From NCBI GenBank assembly GCA_021234155.1, contig JAJEKV010000066.1, positions 1,828,718-1,892,717 on the forward strand: a stretch of DNA of 64,000 nt. The letters are read 5' to 3'. Positions within the stretch are counted from its first letter, which is position 1. Each line of letters starts with the position of its first letter. The stretch comes from Isoetes taiwanensis. Taxonomy: Eukaryota > Streptophyta > Lycopodiopsida > Isoetales > Isoetaceae. The notes beneath the pieces were generated by a model. The model saw only the letters and a list, made by a program, of their open reading frames with translations. It ran no database searches and was not told the origin of the DNA. The position numbers were made by a program, and so were the translations under genes. Below, piece by piece: positions 47,387 through 59,675 of this stretch.

Positions 47387-49356
47387 ACATGATATTATAT
47401 TTCTCCTACCATGTCTATTTCTCCTCTGCCCTGATTGCAGACAGATCCTCCTACCATAAGATTGAACAATATGTCAGAGACCTCATTTGGTAGGGATCCC
47501 ATTTTGTTTCTTGGGAGGAGATCTGCCATGGTAAGAAAAATGGTGGCCTGGGATGCAAGTCCATTCTCCTCCAAGCTCTGGTCTTTGGTGCTAAAAATGT
47601 TTGGAAAGCCATTTCTGGCAACCAATCCCCTGCTATGGACTTCATTCGATTTTGGCTAAATAAGAGTAAGCCATTTGGTAGCTCTACTATGAAGCACCAA
47701 CTGTCAAACTCTGCCTTTTATGACTTCGATTGTGCCCCTAATACTTCCCCTTTCATGAGGAACCTCCTCAAGGCATGGAAATTGGTGGCCCCTGTTTTTG
47801 AGCACAACGAAATTAAAAACTCTGTTAGGGATACTTCCATCTTTTGGTCTCCCACCCTTGCTTCAGATAACTCTATTTGTATGGCTACAAACGCCCCATT
47901 TGTTACAAACAGTGGCATGCAGCAAGGATTTTGTTAGTCTCTGACCTTGTTAATGAGAATAATAAGTGGTTGGCTTAGAGACGGATTCAGTCCCTTCTTG
48001 GGGATAGTCAGACCAACAAGTCCATCTATACGCATGTAATCAAAGTCTATTCCCCGTAACTTGACTTGGATGGTTCTGGCAGTAGTTCTACCTCTCAATT
48101 GGTGTATAAAACCAAGGGCATCTATAAAGTTTCCAAAAGTTATCAGGCCCTTCTTCCTAATAAGGGGGATAAACATCCCATGAGGTTAGGGGTTTTTGCT
48201 GCCTTATTTAAGAAAAGGTTAAACTTGGTTGGAAATCATATTCTTCCCCTAAGATCAAAGTATTTCTTTGGCTCATGTTGCATGATGCTTTACTCAGCAG
48301 GGTTGGTATGATCAAAAGGAAATTCTAAACAGTCGACTCCCTATCTGCTCCCTTTGTGTGGCAATCAAGATGAATCTATGCTCCACATATTATATGCTCT
48401 ACCATCTAACCCTTTTAGTCATGATTGGTTTACATTGATAGGAAGCAAATCATCTCTGATTTTACTATTCTCTCTTCTGCTGCACATTTCAATAAGGATT
48501 ATTCTTCTATTGTCTTAACTATAGTCATTCAAATTGTCTTGTGGAGAATTTGGAAACATAGGAACAATGTGTATCTGATTGACAGAAAATGTGGCATTTC
48601 CTGGATGATGAACTTATTAGATGTGTTCTTGCTCACTGCCTCCTTAGGAAAGATAAATTTGATCGGGATTGGTTGGATTGGGGGTCCTTTAGTTCTTCTT
48701 ACTTTATTTTCAACGATCCTTTGTTTGATCAAAGATCCTTTCTAAATTGTAGCATTCTTGAATAGTGTTATGCAGGTGTTAGAGGAGTCCCTTTGCCCAG
48801 TAGCAGCTCGGCTGAACATTCTGGTACTCCTCGGCAGGCTGCCAGAGCTACCTTTAGGATGAATTTTCTACTAAGAGAGGGCTACAATGCCTACATCATG
48901 AACAAGTATATTTCTTCCACTAACCGTTATCTCACAGGTCGATAGTTTGATTACTTACGATCTATGTATTACTTCCACAAGGGCAGATGTGAGGCATGTG
49001 CAGGGGTTCTTCTTGATTCATAAACGTGCCAATTGATGAGCCCATGCTTCTTGTTCCACATTGGTTTGATATTGATTGGTTCGGGTTAACTTTCTGCCGA
49101 ATCTCCATGGAGGGTACACATTCATTTGTTGGTCTCCCTGCTATTCCACCCTCTTTTATGTGAATTGCTCTATCGACTCTCAACTACTTATGATCCATAA
49201 ATCTATGACGTCTGGTTACAAATTCTAGCCTTGACCCTGTGGGCTTTCTATGATTTTGGGCTTAATGCCTACATTTTGTATTTTTTCTTAAATTATGAGT
49301 ATAATAAAACCCTTCCTTTTCCTCAAAAAAAAAAAAAAAAAAACATGATATCATAT
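47387..49356 (+). mobile_element. 5'-truncated LINE (L1-type) with poly(A) and target duplication
   Basis: The insert (47,401-49,342) is flanked by ACATGATATTATAT (47,387-47,400) and ACATGATATCATAT (49,343-49,356), a 14-bp target duplication with one mismatch, and ends in about 18 A residues. The content is the C-terminal part of ORF2 with frameshifts: EICHGKKNGGLGCKSILLQA with NVWKAISGNQSP (47,515-47,640), then the zf-RVT region around PKIKVFLWLMLHDALLSRVG and LPICSLCGNQDESMLHILYA (about 48,250-48,400), then a 3' UTR. Endonuclease and RT are missing through 5' truncation, typical of target-primed reverse transcription. Confidence 0.85.
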
Positions 49357-49372
49357 CATATTAAAAAATGTT

Positions 49373-50100
49373 TTACATAGCAATTCGCTTGCCCTTTGGC
49401 ACCTTCAAGGATATCGTAGTCTTCTTCCTTACATCCTGAAGTATTGTAACTCTTACATTTCTATCTAGAATAGTTTTTGGAGTCCATGAGTACAATACAC
49501 TTTCAACGTCTAGCCAAAGATCAGGATCATTGGAATTTCTTCTCCACTTCTTTGTCTAACAATCTAAATATCTTTCTTTATCTAAGACATTAGTTAACTA
49601 ATACACTGGACACCACTATTCCACATGCACCTTATTGAGGTTAATATTATGATCTCCTCTACAAATATCAGAGATGGTGTATCTCGACCATGTTGGATAG
49701 GTCTCTAAATCTACTGGTTTTACTAACACAAATTGGTAGCACTCCAAGTCAGTAGAAGGCTGATAGCATTCCATTTCTAGATATCTTGGCCTATCCTTCT
49801 TAGGACAAACATAGTGTTATCAGAAGAAGGAGGAGCATATGCCTTACAAGCGCTACTAATAATGCCATCATCTTCCTTGGTACCTGTTGAGTCCACCTAC
49901 TTTTAGGCAACCACCCTTCTTTCAATTCTTCTGAGGATGTGTCTACCTCAGCCAACTGAATATGCATATGTTTGTGCCAAAATAGGCAGCTAGGGTGAAA
50001 AAAAGAGCATTGCTTGTGTTAATCCCAATTGCTTCATTTCAGTACTAAGTTTTAGAGCCTTTGGTTAATTTGGAGGTATCATAGGGTTGCCATTCTCATC
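49373..50100 (-). pseudogene. C-terminal part of a third DUF7869-type protein
   Basis: Minus-strand sequence reading leftward includes LEMECYQPSTDLECYQFVLV, then a frame with three in-frame TAG codons (VE*WCPVY*LTNVLDKERYL then DC*TKKWRRNSNDPDLWL), then VESVLYSWTPKT and VPKGKRIAM with a TAA stop at 49,373-49,375. It parallels the end of the element protein at 23.4-23.8 kb (YWEPI..., YTDCWEKKWRANYADP, ECVVWSYPS). Two of the three TAG codons sit where Gln or Trp is expected. The LINE poly(A) lies about 30 bp past the stop, so the LINE landed just behind this gene. Confidence 0.62.
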
Positions 50101-50998
50101 TCTACGCCACAATTTTGACCCAAGCTCGAAGGAAAGAGGAAAAAACAAGCCAAAACTGCGGATAAGAGATCAGCCGAAGCACGAAGCCAAACTCTGGCAA
50201 TTTTCTGGATTGCGGACGGGGGTGTGATGACATGGGTGTTGATGTAGACACCTTAGAATTGCATGAAATGGTGCACCTCCAGTTAGGCAAGCCTACTAAA
50301 ACCGAAAAAAAAAAAAATAAGATGTTGCGCACGATGGGTTGCCCTCCGGTGCCGCGAAAGTGTATTTTTATGGTTTCCGTATCGCCGTTTCGTGTTGGAC
50401 CTTTTTTGTGTGGATATAGAGTGTCGTTTTCTTGAAGTTTAGTTTACGAAACTATGCAGGTCAATTTATAAAACTGAGGGAGGAAAGAATAATACTTCAA
50501 ACTAAATTATATAAAAGATGTTTTGCAACAAATAACTATGATTTACAAATACTTGAGATATAGAACGGGCACAGTGAACAATGTGTTGCACTATGATTTA
50601 AGATACGAAAAAGCAGGTTGCACTATGATTTAAGATACGAAAAAGCAGGTTAAGACAAACTTAGGCGTTGGTATTGTTATCAGTTTTTACGCGGCATTCT
50701 TGCGTTTCACCTCACATTCTTGAATTTTACCTCACAATGACAACCCTGAGTCGGCAGATAACATTACTGTGCCACCACCAGTGTCTGTCACAGTGCCTGT
50801 CCATGTGGACAGGGTAGACATGTCCACATAGTCTTCGACTTGGGATTTGTTGCATACTGAACAGACAGATATTCCTACTTCTGAGACAGGTAGACCACTA
50901 AAGGACTATCAGTACACCAGCCTTGAGTCTGGCATTGTCGGAATTGAGGAGACGAGTGGATGTCTTGCTACAGATGAGGTGGAGCATTTTTTTTTACG
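50101..50998. other. Spacer, nothing recognised
   Basis: A 33-bp phrase (TTGCACTATGATTTAAGATA...) is duplicated in tandem near 50,583-50,650. A frame around 50,740-50,990 (PPPVSVTVPVHVDRVDMST) cannot be assigned; it may be linker sequence of the retroelement scrap that follows. Confidence 0.4.
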
Positions 50999-51130
50999 AA
51001 TGTGATGCACATAAAGATAAAGGATTTGCACGCAAAGACTCCAGGGTTGCTCATGGCATTGTGTGTACCAGATAGGCATTTCCAACATTTGACGATAGAT
51101 TTTGTTTCTGTACCAACAAAACAAAAGGCA
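50999..51130 (+). pseudogene. Ty3/gypsy integrase fragment
   Basis: KDLHAKTPGLLMALCVPDRH and FQHLTIDFVSVPTKQKA match the junction between the zinc-binding and catalytic domains of gypsy integrases (K....K.GLL.PL.vP..PW..it.DFv..LP). The Asp of IDFV is the first residue of the DDE triad. The frame then leaves integrase sequence, so only this scrap remains. Confidence 0.6.
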
Positions 51131-53399
51131 TATCCTCGTCTGCCTGAAATGTTATCAAATATTTGCTCAAACCCAGACAATGTAGGATGGAAGCTCTAGA
51201 AAAGTTGGTATCATGGAAATGCAAAACCACAACCTTTATGGATTGTACCAGATGATCAACCCAATCTAGGTGAGCATTTCACAAAACCTAACAACAAATT
51301 TAACAGTATCATGAAAATTTTCAATTGCGCATTTCAACATCAATACTCTACACTTATTTTCACCATGCTCCAAAATAGTTTAGGCACCAAACACCCACCA
51401 GACCTAACAACACAATTTCTTATGAAGGAACTCAACATTATGGACATTAAATCTGAAATGCTTCTAAATTGCAATTTAATCTATGAAGATGAGTAACAGT
51501 CGTATCAAAACTTGCTTGTGTTTGCACATACGAGCAACTTGATTCAAGTTTGAAATTTTGGATAGAGGCTCTCAAAAGAAATGGCTTAAATCTATGTACA
51601 CGAAGAGGTGCGAGGTGCAGAGTAGCAATAGCTTCAATATGGATTGACATAAATGCCTCTACACTCGATCTCTCAGTCAGGTCTATATCCTTGTGCCTCA
51701 TACATGTTGGAGGTGCCTATGAGAAATGGTGTAGCAACTTGGCAACCATCAACTGAACCATGTATAATCCAAATTCTTCCTGATCTCAACATGACTAAAG
51801 CATGGGTATGCTAAAACTGCCCTTGCGTATAAACAGATGCAACTACACCTGGAACATGGGAACCTCCTTTGATGCAAATGTTTTACACTCCTGATCCAGA
51901 TGGTTAACATCTTCTGTGCCTATATATCTTGAGAAATGTGGATCATAACTTACTCTTTTTTTGCAACTACAAACATTAAGAACTCCAGCAAAAGAAGTTT
52001 TGGAAATGTATATTTTTTATTTGTTTCAATGGACTCATTTACAAGACGGAGTTAATTGATCTATGATACATGTTCCAGATTTCAAAATTGACATTATTTC
52101 AACTTGTAGAAAGAAGATAGGGATGTGAAAAGGTAAATGGCATACCAGATAGGGAAATGAAAAGGTAAAGCTTATTCTCGATCGCTGGCCAAAGAACTGT
52201 GCAGAGAATAAATGCAACGAAAGATCGCAAGGATCTTTTTATGGGAAGGTACATTCTTGGCATACCCAAATACTCATACATGATAGGAACTTCTGTACTC
52301 AGCAAGAATGCCCTGCAAGACAATAATACGATTATGAACACTCAATATTGATATGTGTATCAATTATTAAAGAGGAAAAAAGCAAGTCTCAAAGGCACAA
52401 TTTGAAAACAAAATGCAAAGTCTTTTACTGTTTTTTTCTCTCATTTTGCCCTCCAGTAGTTTCATCTGCCATCTCCGTCGCAAGAGCTTCGACTCTTCAA
52501 AGAATGTCTCGTAGTAAAAAATGGTTGGAGACTACAGTACTACGGCATGCAGTATTGAGCATGCAAGCTCAAGTATGAACGATGTCTTGCTGGCCAGTAC
52601 ACATTCAACAACTTATTGCAAATTGAAACACCAATGCGAAAAGAATTTATAGGCACATGTAGACATTTGACTCTTGTTTTAATGCCAATTGGCGTTGGAG
52701 GCTTCTTTGGTATTCTCTGCTTGTTGGTGCTTGGTATGAGGCTGGACACTTGTTGACTTGGGATGCTTTTTAGGTGTTAGTATCACTAAGTTTATGCTAT
52801 CTATTTTCGATGGGATAGCTATGTGGCAAAAAATTAAAAACTATGATTGAAATGTAGGTGACATTATCGCCAAATGCTCCTTCACAATAAGTTGATGTGC
52901 CTATTTGGACTGGTCCCCAAAAGAAGTTAATGCACAACGTCATGTGCCTATATTTAGAAGCATATTCTAGGCGTTATATCAAAATCTATAAACAAAATTG
53001 ATGTTGACATTATCCCCCTCGAAAAAAAATGACTAGTTGGCCAATAGACTCCGCATTCCCCTCCTCGATTGGGCGTTTGGGATGTTTTGGTCATGGATCC
53101 GGAATAAACTTTGTGGCTTCATCCCAAAGTTTCTATCTTATGGTGGCAACTCCTTCATAGATGTCTGGGGGTTAATGTCTTTCCCCCTCCGGGTTCAAAA
53201 GTTTTATCCCGAATTTGAGCTCGCATATTATGGTGGCAACGGCAAGTTGAGAGTCTCGGCATGCCCCCGCATTCTTTCTATGTGACCAAGTTCAAGAAGA
53301 GGGTCATAAGACTATCTCTCTTCCATATGGCCTTGACTAGCTAACAGGTGTTTCTCGCCATTTATCCTTCCACTTAGAATAGCTTGCAGCAACAGGCTT
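51131..53399. other. Unassigned stretch with short frames
   Basis: Open frames at 51,311-51,496 and 51,550-51,756 are adjacent, share plant-like codon use and could be remnants of one protein (TTQFLMKELNIMDIKSEMLL; ARCRVAIASIWIDINASTLD), but I know no match. The rest is AT-rich. Confidence 0.35.
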
Positions 53400-53730
53400 T
53401 CCACTTAGCTTCAGGCTGGTTGTTATAATCTGTGTGGAAAAGAAGGCGGTTGTGTATCTTCAAAGGCTTATCAATTAGTGTTGACCACCTTCTTCACGAG
53501 ACGCAAGATAGATTGGTGAAGGCATATCTATGTTTTCAGCTTGCTTCTGAGAAAAAACGTTTGATTTTTGAGGAGTTTTGGGTATCTTATCTTATGCATA
53601 GACAGGTGGCTGCACTCAGTGGATTATCTCTGTCTGCTGGGATTTTATTCCTGTCTCTGCATCTATGTGTGTACTTCTTCTGGAATATTGAATAAAATTT
53701 TGTCCTCCTTCGAAAACAAATAAAATAAGA
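53400..53730 (+). pseudogene. LINE ORF2 C-terminal fragment
   Basis: VWKRRRLCIFKGLSISVDHL resembles the conserved lW.iWk.RN..iF....s......i segment after the zf-RVT domain of plant L1 elements. It is followed by the tail GAATAAAATTTTGTCCTCCT, of the type that ends plant LINEs. A second, 5'-truncated LINE copy is likely; I found no target duplication. Confidence 0.5.
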
Positions 53731-54299
53731 GATGTCATTTTGAATATTACAACGGACAGGGACATTTTTCCCGGGAGTAAAAGAAAGGCGCTCATGATGG
53801 CGCTTAGGGTTTCAGCCCCGCTCTTTTGCTCATAACTCGGGATTCCGATGTCAGATTTAGATGTTCTTGGGCTCTTTGGAAAGCTTGATCTTTCCGTCGG
53901 TTCTTCTGTTTTGGTAGAAAGAATCCGCCTGACAATCCCAGGCCTCTTTTGGCGGTGTTAGGGTTTGGCTGCAGGTTTCTTTTGGCCATAACTTCTGCAT
54001 CTGGTGGCAGTTTTGGGCGTATTTGGGATTGTTGGAAAGCTCTTTGAGCACTCCATCTAGTGGTGCCTAATCTTTTTAGAGATTGGGCTATTGGGAAAGA
54101 CTGTTCAACTCTGAATCTTTGGCCCCTCTCTCTTGGTGGAGATGACAAGATCCAGTCGCAGCCCGCCAAAACGTGCTTCTGGTGCTACCATAGTATATGG
54201 TGGAATTGGAAAAGAATATACTGCAGATTCTCCAAAAATAAGTGTATGTGATGCACATATGAGAGTTTACTTTCTTCGGTGCACCTCAATCCTTTAGTG

Positions 54300-55978
54300 T
54301 TGCCCAATATGTCTTCTAATGGCACGAGTGCGGCCGCCTCAATTGAGACAGGAGCTCCATCTCTCTCCTCTTCTCACTTACTTGTTCCATTTCTATTCCA
54401 ACTGTAGTTGGCTCAACTACAGTTCACGTTGTTGCCCATACGTTTGGTGAGACTGGAAGACATATTGAACATGTGCCATTGAGAAACTCTTCTGAGAGTG
54501 TCACACCTCCAACGCATGTTGGAGGTTCCTTGGGTCATGCGGTGTGCTCTAGCCAATTAGCACCTCCAACATCCATTGGAGGTTCTGGGGGTCAGGCAAG
54601 ACCCTCTTTGTCTGCTGAAGTTGCTGCTGAGCTAGTAACTCCTCCAACACAGGTTGGAGGTCCCTCATGTCAGTTCAGACCTCATGTGCCTGTAGAGTGC
54701 TCCTCTGGACAGGCTGCATCTAATAGTGTTGCACATGCGGCACCTCCAACCTTGGTGGAGAAGTTCCTTGGCGGACTAAAACTCGGCGGTGATTACGCCC
54801 GGTCGGGGGGTGGCGATAGCATGGCTTCCTTCCTTGCCAGTCATCTTCACTTAGGCTGATCGTTTTGGTCATTAGGCCCTAATTATATGGCAGATGGTCT
54901 AATTAATGTTTCGCCCCCAGCGGGCCCCTATCCTCTTCTTTACTATGGGCCTCCTTGCGAGGGAAAATGCTGGCTCAATCCACGCCACATTTCATGGCTT
55001 CTTGTTGGGGATCTTAATATGGTGGAAATGGAGTCTGATCGGTTGGGGGCTATCTCTACGATGGTGTCTGGTTTTGAACTCCAGCAATGGCTCCGTCTAC
55101 TCCATGACTGCAACCTCTCGGAGATTGATGGTAAAGGTGCCTTTACTTGGTGCAATGGTCAAGTTGGTGGGGGTCACAAAGGCTCGGTTGGATAGGAGGT
55201 TCTTGGAATGCTTAGATCACGGTTGTGGCACTTCGACAGTGTTTTGATTGCATCTCGGAGACAATTCAGTACCATCCGCAATTTATTTCAAACGAGCCCA
55301 TGTAGCAGCGACGGCCTGGACGGACGTGTTTTTGCTTGAATATAAAGTTCTTAAAGGATGCTGACTTTCAAGAAGGTTGTAAGAACACTTGGACAAGCGC
55401 CTTTGACCCGGCGTTGAGGCATGGTCTAATAGTGGATGCAATTCGCGGCGATCAAAGGTTTTGCCAAAGCGATTGGGCCGAGAGTTTGTAACAGCAGGTC
55501 GTGCTTTATTGGACACCTTGTATTAGGACCTGCTCCATTCTCGACAGGAACATCTTCAGTGTTCATGATACAAAGACATTTTAACCTTTGATCAAAGCGT
55601 TGGAGAAGGGCAACTGACTACCGCAAAGATGAAGATTTAGGTTTGCGGTGGTTTACGTGGTGGAGACCATTGGTGGGGACTTCTTTTTCCTGGCTAAGAA
55701 TGCGTCGCATGACGTCAACCACGTCCTCGTTGCTTTTGCCGGATGGTTCGGTGCTAACAAGAGCCAACTGAATTCAAGCAACATCTGCATAATCACTTCC
55801 AGACTTTTTTCGCTGAGAAACATCTTCCCTTTCAATCAGAAATGCGAGATGTTATTTTGTCTAGGATTTTTCCCAATCATCTCTGATGAGAAGCGCGAGT
55901 CAATAGAGGTGGCTATGACAACTGATGATTTAGGTTCGGCAATCTTTGAACTAAAAAGAGGCAAATGCCCAGGTTTGG
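54300..55978 (+). pseudogene. L1-type LINE remnant (ORF1-like, endonuclease, start of RT)
   Basis: A frame at 54,473-54,859 may be ORF1 or linker and carries four PPTxVGG/PPTLVE repeats. The apurinic endonuclease C-terminal part follows: ISWLLVGDLNMVEMESDRLG (about 54,990-55,050; the GDxN metal-site motif) and LSEIDGKGAFTWCNGQVGG (about 55,111-55,167), then a frameshift to RLDRRFLECLDHG. Just before the RT comes PIISDEKRESIEVAMTTDDL and GSAIFELKRGKCPGL, which stops dead at 55,978 where an LTR begins. The expected continuation (DGLPxEFY) is missing, so the LINE was cut by that insertion. Confidence 0.7.
54505..54760 (+). repeat. Four CCTCCAAC...GTTGGAGG hairpins encoding PPTxVGG
   Basis: CCTCCAACGCATGTTGGAGG, CCTCCAACATCCATTGGAGG, CCTCCAACACAGGTTGGAGG and a decayed CCTCCAACCTTGGTGGAG occur about 75 bases apart in one open frame. 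Each is a 7-8 bp stem and encodes PPT-[HSQL]-VGG or VE. DNA pairing and peptide repeat coincide. Confidence 0.8.
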
Positions 55979-56743
55979 TGTTACGGTCCAAGGGACAAGT
56001 CGCGCTTGCCAGCCTTGGGACCAGGAGTTCGCATTGGAATGCCACGGGGTGGCCTGGGAACGTCCCATGCGGCAATACCGCCTAGGGGCAACATGGGGAT
56101 AATTTTTAAATAAGAAAACTTTCGTATGCTAATGTGCCATTTTAATAAAATTATAAAGTTTCTTATTAAAACCACCTAACCATTGAGTTAGGGATGCGAG
56201 GTGGCGAAAACCCATTGGATGGGTTAAGCCAAAAGGCTTTTCGAAGATATCTGATCGCAGCCTGTTATAGAACGGCCGGATCAGCTAAAAGAGGCCGGAT
56301 CTGAGCTATTATTGCTCGATTTGGGCTGTAGAAAAGGCTCATAGGCCTCTTTCGACCTATTCTTGGCCTTAGTGGCCCTATAAAGTGTTTTAGAGACGTT
56401 TTCTGGGATCACGTTTTCTATCTTGGAGCGAGCTGTTGAAGCAATCCTCTCCGTCTTAAAGCCTCAGATCCTGCTGATAGGCATTTCGGGCTACTCCGAG
56501 TTGATTGGGAATTAATTCATCTGATTCTAAGCCACTTCACTTTTTGGTGTTGGCTGCTCTTTGAGCAATACTGCTGTGGCAGTACTCAGTTCTTGTGTTA
56601 GAACTGCTGAAGCTGTGCTTCGGACTGATCCTGGGGATCAGTAAACAATCGTGTGTGGGGAGCTCAGGGAGTTCGTGGTTGTGGGGAATTCTGGGAATTC
56701 TAGGTAGCGCGGTTGTGTCTACTTTCGTAGGCAAGGTTTAGAC
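55979..56743 (+). mobile_element. LTR and leader of retrotransposon A (ends approximate)
   Basis: Starts with TGTTACGGTCC exactly where LINE homology stops. It contains a TATA-like CCTATAAAGTG (about 56,379) and leads to the gag start at 56,744. I could not identify the LTR 3' end or a primer-binding site; CAGTAAACA near 56,640 is one possible end. The right copy lies outside the window. Confidence 0.5.
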
Positions 56744-57583
56744 CCATGACTGATCCGACACGAGATATGTCGCAGCCAATTGATGGGTTGCCAACTGTTG
56801 CTTTAACAGATGGCATAATTCCTGCGCTTCGCGATATTCATCTGGAACCTCCGTTTGACTTTGAGGCCATGTCAGGGGCAACCTGGTGTGGGGTTGTCTT
56901 CTCCCACCGTTAGTGAGCAACCTCGTAGTGTTACCGGACACCGTGGAGGTGACCTAGTTTCACAGGTAGGGTTGGTTATTAGCGAAGCAAGTACCATTGT
57001 CAGTGGAGTTAGCTAAGCAAGTACCATTGTCAGTGGAGTAAGCTCAAGGAGAAGTACTCCAGCAGCACCATTGCTGGCGACTGCGACAACAGTTACTACG
57101 GTTCGAGGGGGTTCTCAAGAAGAGCAATCTTCGGTTGCTAGAACTCTCGAAAATATGCAGAGACAAATGAATCAATGGATGCTAGAAAGTGCTGCCCGGG
57201 AGCAGCGCCTTAGGGAATCTATTGATCAGCTTATGCAGAACTCTAGAAGTATTCCAAATACTTCGACAACCCAACCAGTACGGGGTACTGCTAGAGGAAG
57301 GCCAGTTGTGAATGATCCTCCCGAGGAGACTGTGAACGGGCTCTCGAAGGAAGAAATCAAAGCTCTGGAGAAAATGAAAATGCCAGAGTTTGATGGAATA
57401 GGAACACCAGAGGATGCGATGCTCTGGTTAGGCCGCATGAAGTTATATTATGCGGCTACCAAGAAAGGCGACACAGCAAAAGTTTTGCACACCTCTCTTA
57501 AGTTGAATGGTGCTGCCACTTCATGGTGAGCTATCCACACCGACAGCGGAAAGACCTTTTGGTCTTGGACAGACTTCTGCATG
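56744..57583 (+). pseudogene. Ty3/gypsy-type gag of retrotransposon A, interrupted
   Basis: The start MTDPTRDMSQPIDGLPTVAL (56,744) is followed by a break, then an open frame to 57,529: a Gln-rich coiled coil (RTLENMQRQMNQWMLESAAR) and the capsid start MKMPEFDGIGTPEDAMLWLG, RMKLYYAATKKGDTAKVLHT and LKLNGAATSW. The TGA after W (57,527-57,529) replaces the second Trp usual in gypsy gag, and homology continues to 57,583 (DSGKTFWSWTDFC), where LTR B begins. It would have formed the virus-like capsid. Confidence 0.75.
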
Positions 57584-59197
57584 TGTGACATTCTAGCATA
57601 ATATACGATCCGAATACGTATATTATACTGCCACGTCACACGTACATGCCACAGATGACATGTACTTGAGAGCCGAAGAAGGTTGCACCTAGGGGGCAAG
57701 AGTTGCACCTGGGGGGCAACCTCGAATGTTGTGCATGTTAAATAAACATACACAATTATTAACCCCATGGACCCCATTGCCAAATGGCTAAACCCCATTT
57801 GGCCAATGTCTAACCTAATCCTAAGGGTTTCTATAAAAGGGCTTTCCCCTTAAACCCTAAACCTTTCTTCTCCTTGCATTTTAGGGTTTTCCTAGAGCTC
57901 CTTTCCTCTCTCGAATTCAGGGTTCTCTTGAGCCATTTCGGCCAAGTCAAGACCCCAATTCGCATTGCTCGGCTCTGGAAAACCGTCTTTGCACAAAAGA
58001 TCATCGAGTAACAGCAGTCTTCAGCAGGATCAGAGGCATGGATGCATTCCGAGGATCTGGAGCAGGTCAAGGACCAGGTATCTAGTCATTCTGTTGTGCA
58101 AAGCCGCCTTTTGGCTAGGCAATAAGCTGGTTTAGCATGTTAGTTTAACCATAGAAGCCTTATAGATCCCGAGATCATAGGCTCTAACAAAAGAATCTAA
58201 CTCTAGATGTTAGGTAGGTAGATTAGATGTTATTACTCATTTCAATTCTGTGATGATTTCACTCTGTGACCTCCATGTATTGGGAAGGGGGGTAGAGGCC
58301 TAAAGCCTGTGTAGCAGATGATCCTAGATAGCCTACTAGTTCCCAATTACATGCGACCCGTGCACAGGAGCCCGCCTGGTTGTGGGTGGCGGGGCTAGAC
58401 CGGTTGACAAGGAGGAACTTGTCCCATCACGGAGTGACCCCTCTGGTGTGTAAACCCTACCGGGGGTCTATGTGGGCTAGGCTTAATGGCTTGTCACTAA
58501 GTGTGGGCAAGGCATGAGCTCGACACCCGTGCCCACCCGTGGAGTGATGCATCACTCTCCATTGGATTCAAGTCAAATACGGGCAGTGGCCCTCTAGCCG
58601 CCTGTGATAGGCATGGATGCCTCTGGAGGGGAGGTGACTCTCCTCCTGCCTCATCGGGGCTGGGGAGATGCAATCCAGTAGTCGTAGCCCCCTTTGGCTA
58701 TGCACACGGCAGGCTACGGTCAGGTCCCAACACTTTTCAACCTGCTCTGCAAAGTGTGCATGGGAGGGGCGGATGGAGTGGACTATCCTAAGCCATGTTC
58801 TTATGCCAGCCAAATCCATTTGCCATGAATTCTGTCTGCAATGTCTTCTGGAGGCCAAGCCATCAGTCCTACCCCCTTGAATCTGAGCCCTGGGTAGGAT
58901 TTCCCTTTTGTTGTTATTGTTCATGTTGATGTTGTTGTATTGATGATGTTATGATGTGTTCACCCTTCGAGGTGATTGTATTGTTATATTGTATTATGTG
59001 CTCATGTTTATTCACGCTTTCGCAGATAGGTCGACCCGAAGGGAGACGGGTGAATGACACATCCACTCTTCGCTTGCTGGCTCATTCCACTAGGAGTGGT
59101 GTCAGGTGGATGGCCCCTGCCAGTTTGGCTGACAGGGGGAATGCTCCGTCTTTTGATATACGGTGTGTGCGCCGTAGAGAAAGTAGGGGACGTCACA
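57584..59197 (+). mobile_element. 5' LTR of retrotransposon B
   Basis: A 1,614-bp LTR starting TGTGACATTC and ending GACGTCACA (short inverted ends TGTGAC/GTCACA), immediately followed by a tRNA-Met primer site. A TATAAAAGG box lies at about 57,833. It is clearly related to the LTR at 60,034 (for example both contain ACGGGCAGTGGCCCTCTAG and AGGGGCGGATGGAG). It interrupts gag A right after TGCATG. Confidence 0.85.
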
Positions 59198-59198
59198 G

Positions 59199-59210
59199 TG
59201 GTATCAGAGC
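59199..59210 (+). promoter_or_regulatory. Primer-binding site, initiator tRNA-Met (element B)
   Basis: TGGTATCAGAGC, the standard plant retrotransposon primer site complementary to the 3' end of tRNA-iMet, lies one base after the LTR. Confidence 0.93.
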
Positions 59211-59409
59211 ATGATCTTGATAGATCAAGATCGAGCACTGACCATTTTCCCATAGGACTGACAGTAGACTTCCAGTCTTGGGAACAACCACCCAAGCAAG
59301 AACCTCGAAAATTGGGGAAATTTTTTTTCCAATTTCTAGTGCAGCAATAGGTTAATGCTAAGTTAGTAATAAGTTTTAGCAAAAACCCAACCAAAATTGG
59401 CCAAAAAGA

Positions 59410-59675
59410 GAGTGCGCCCAGACCAAATCCGCCCAGGCTCGAATTTGCTCCTCGCGCACTGTGTGAGTGGTGGACCCATGTTGACCGAGTTAGATGCATA
59501 ATTTAGCTAATCTAATAGTGCAGTCCAGCGTATTCCTTAGATTCTAGCTAGATTTGCATGTTAAAACACTAAGAAACCCCTTGTAAATTGAAAATTAGAC
59601 CCAAAAAGAGGTGACCCCTCACAGAGTGCGCCCAGACCAAATCCGCCCATGCTCGGATTTGATCCTCGCGCACTG
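59410..59675 (+). repeat. Paired leader hairpins of element B
   Basis: Two near-identical hairpins (59,410-59,461 and 59,624-59,675), starting GAGTGCGCCCAGACCAAATC and closing CGCGCACTG, lie exactly 214 nt apart between primer site and ORF. The arms pair as GTGCGC/GCGCAC and CAAATCC/GGATTTG-like. Confidence 0.88.

Noticed and set aside
50232-50435. Short frame containing MGVDVDTLELHEMVHLQLGK
   Set aside because: HEMVH recalls a HExxH-type motif but lacks the second Glu, and no surrounding protease sequence is present.
53804-54169. 121-codon minus-strand frame
   Set aside because: Composition and overlap with two other frames look like chance. No motif recognised.
56460-56743. tRNA-Met primer site for element A
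   Set aside because: No TGGTATCAGAGC or close variant is present. Another primer may be used, but I could not identify one, so no site is annotated.
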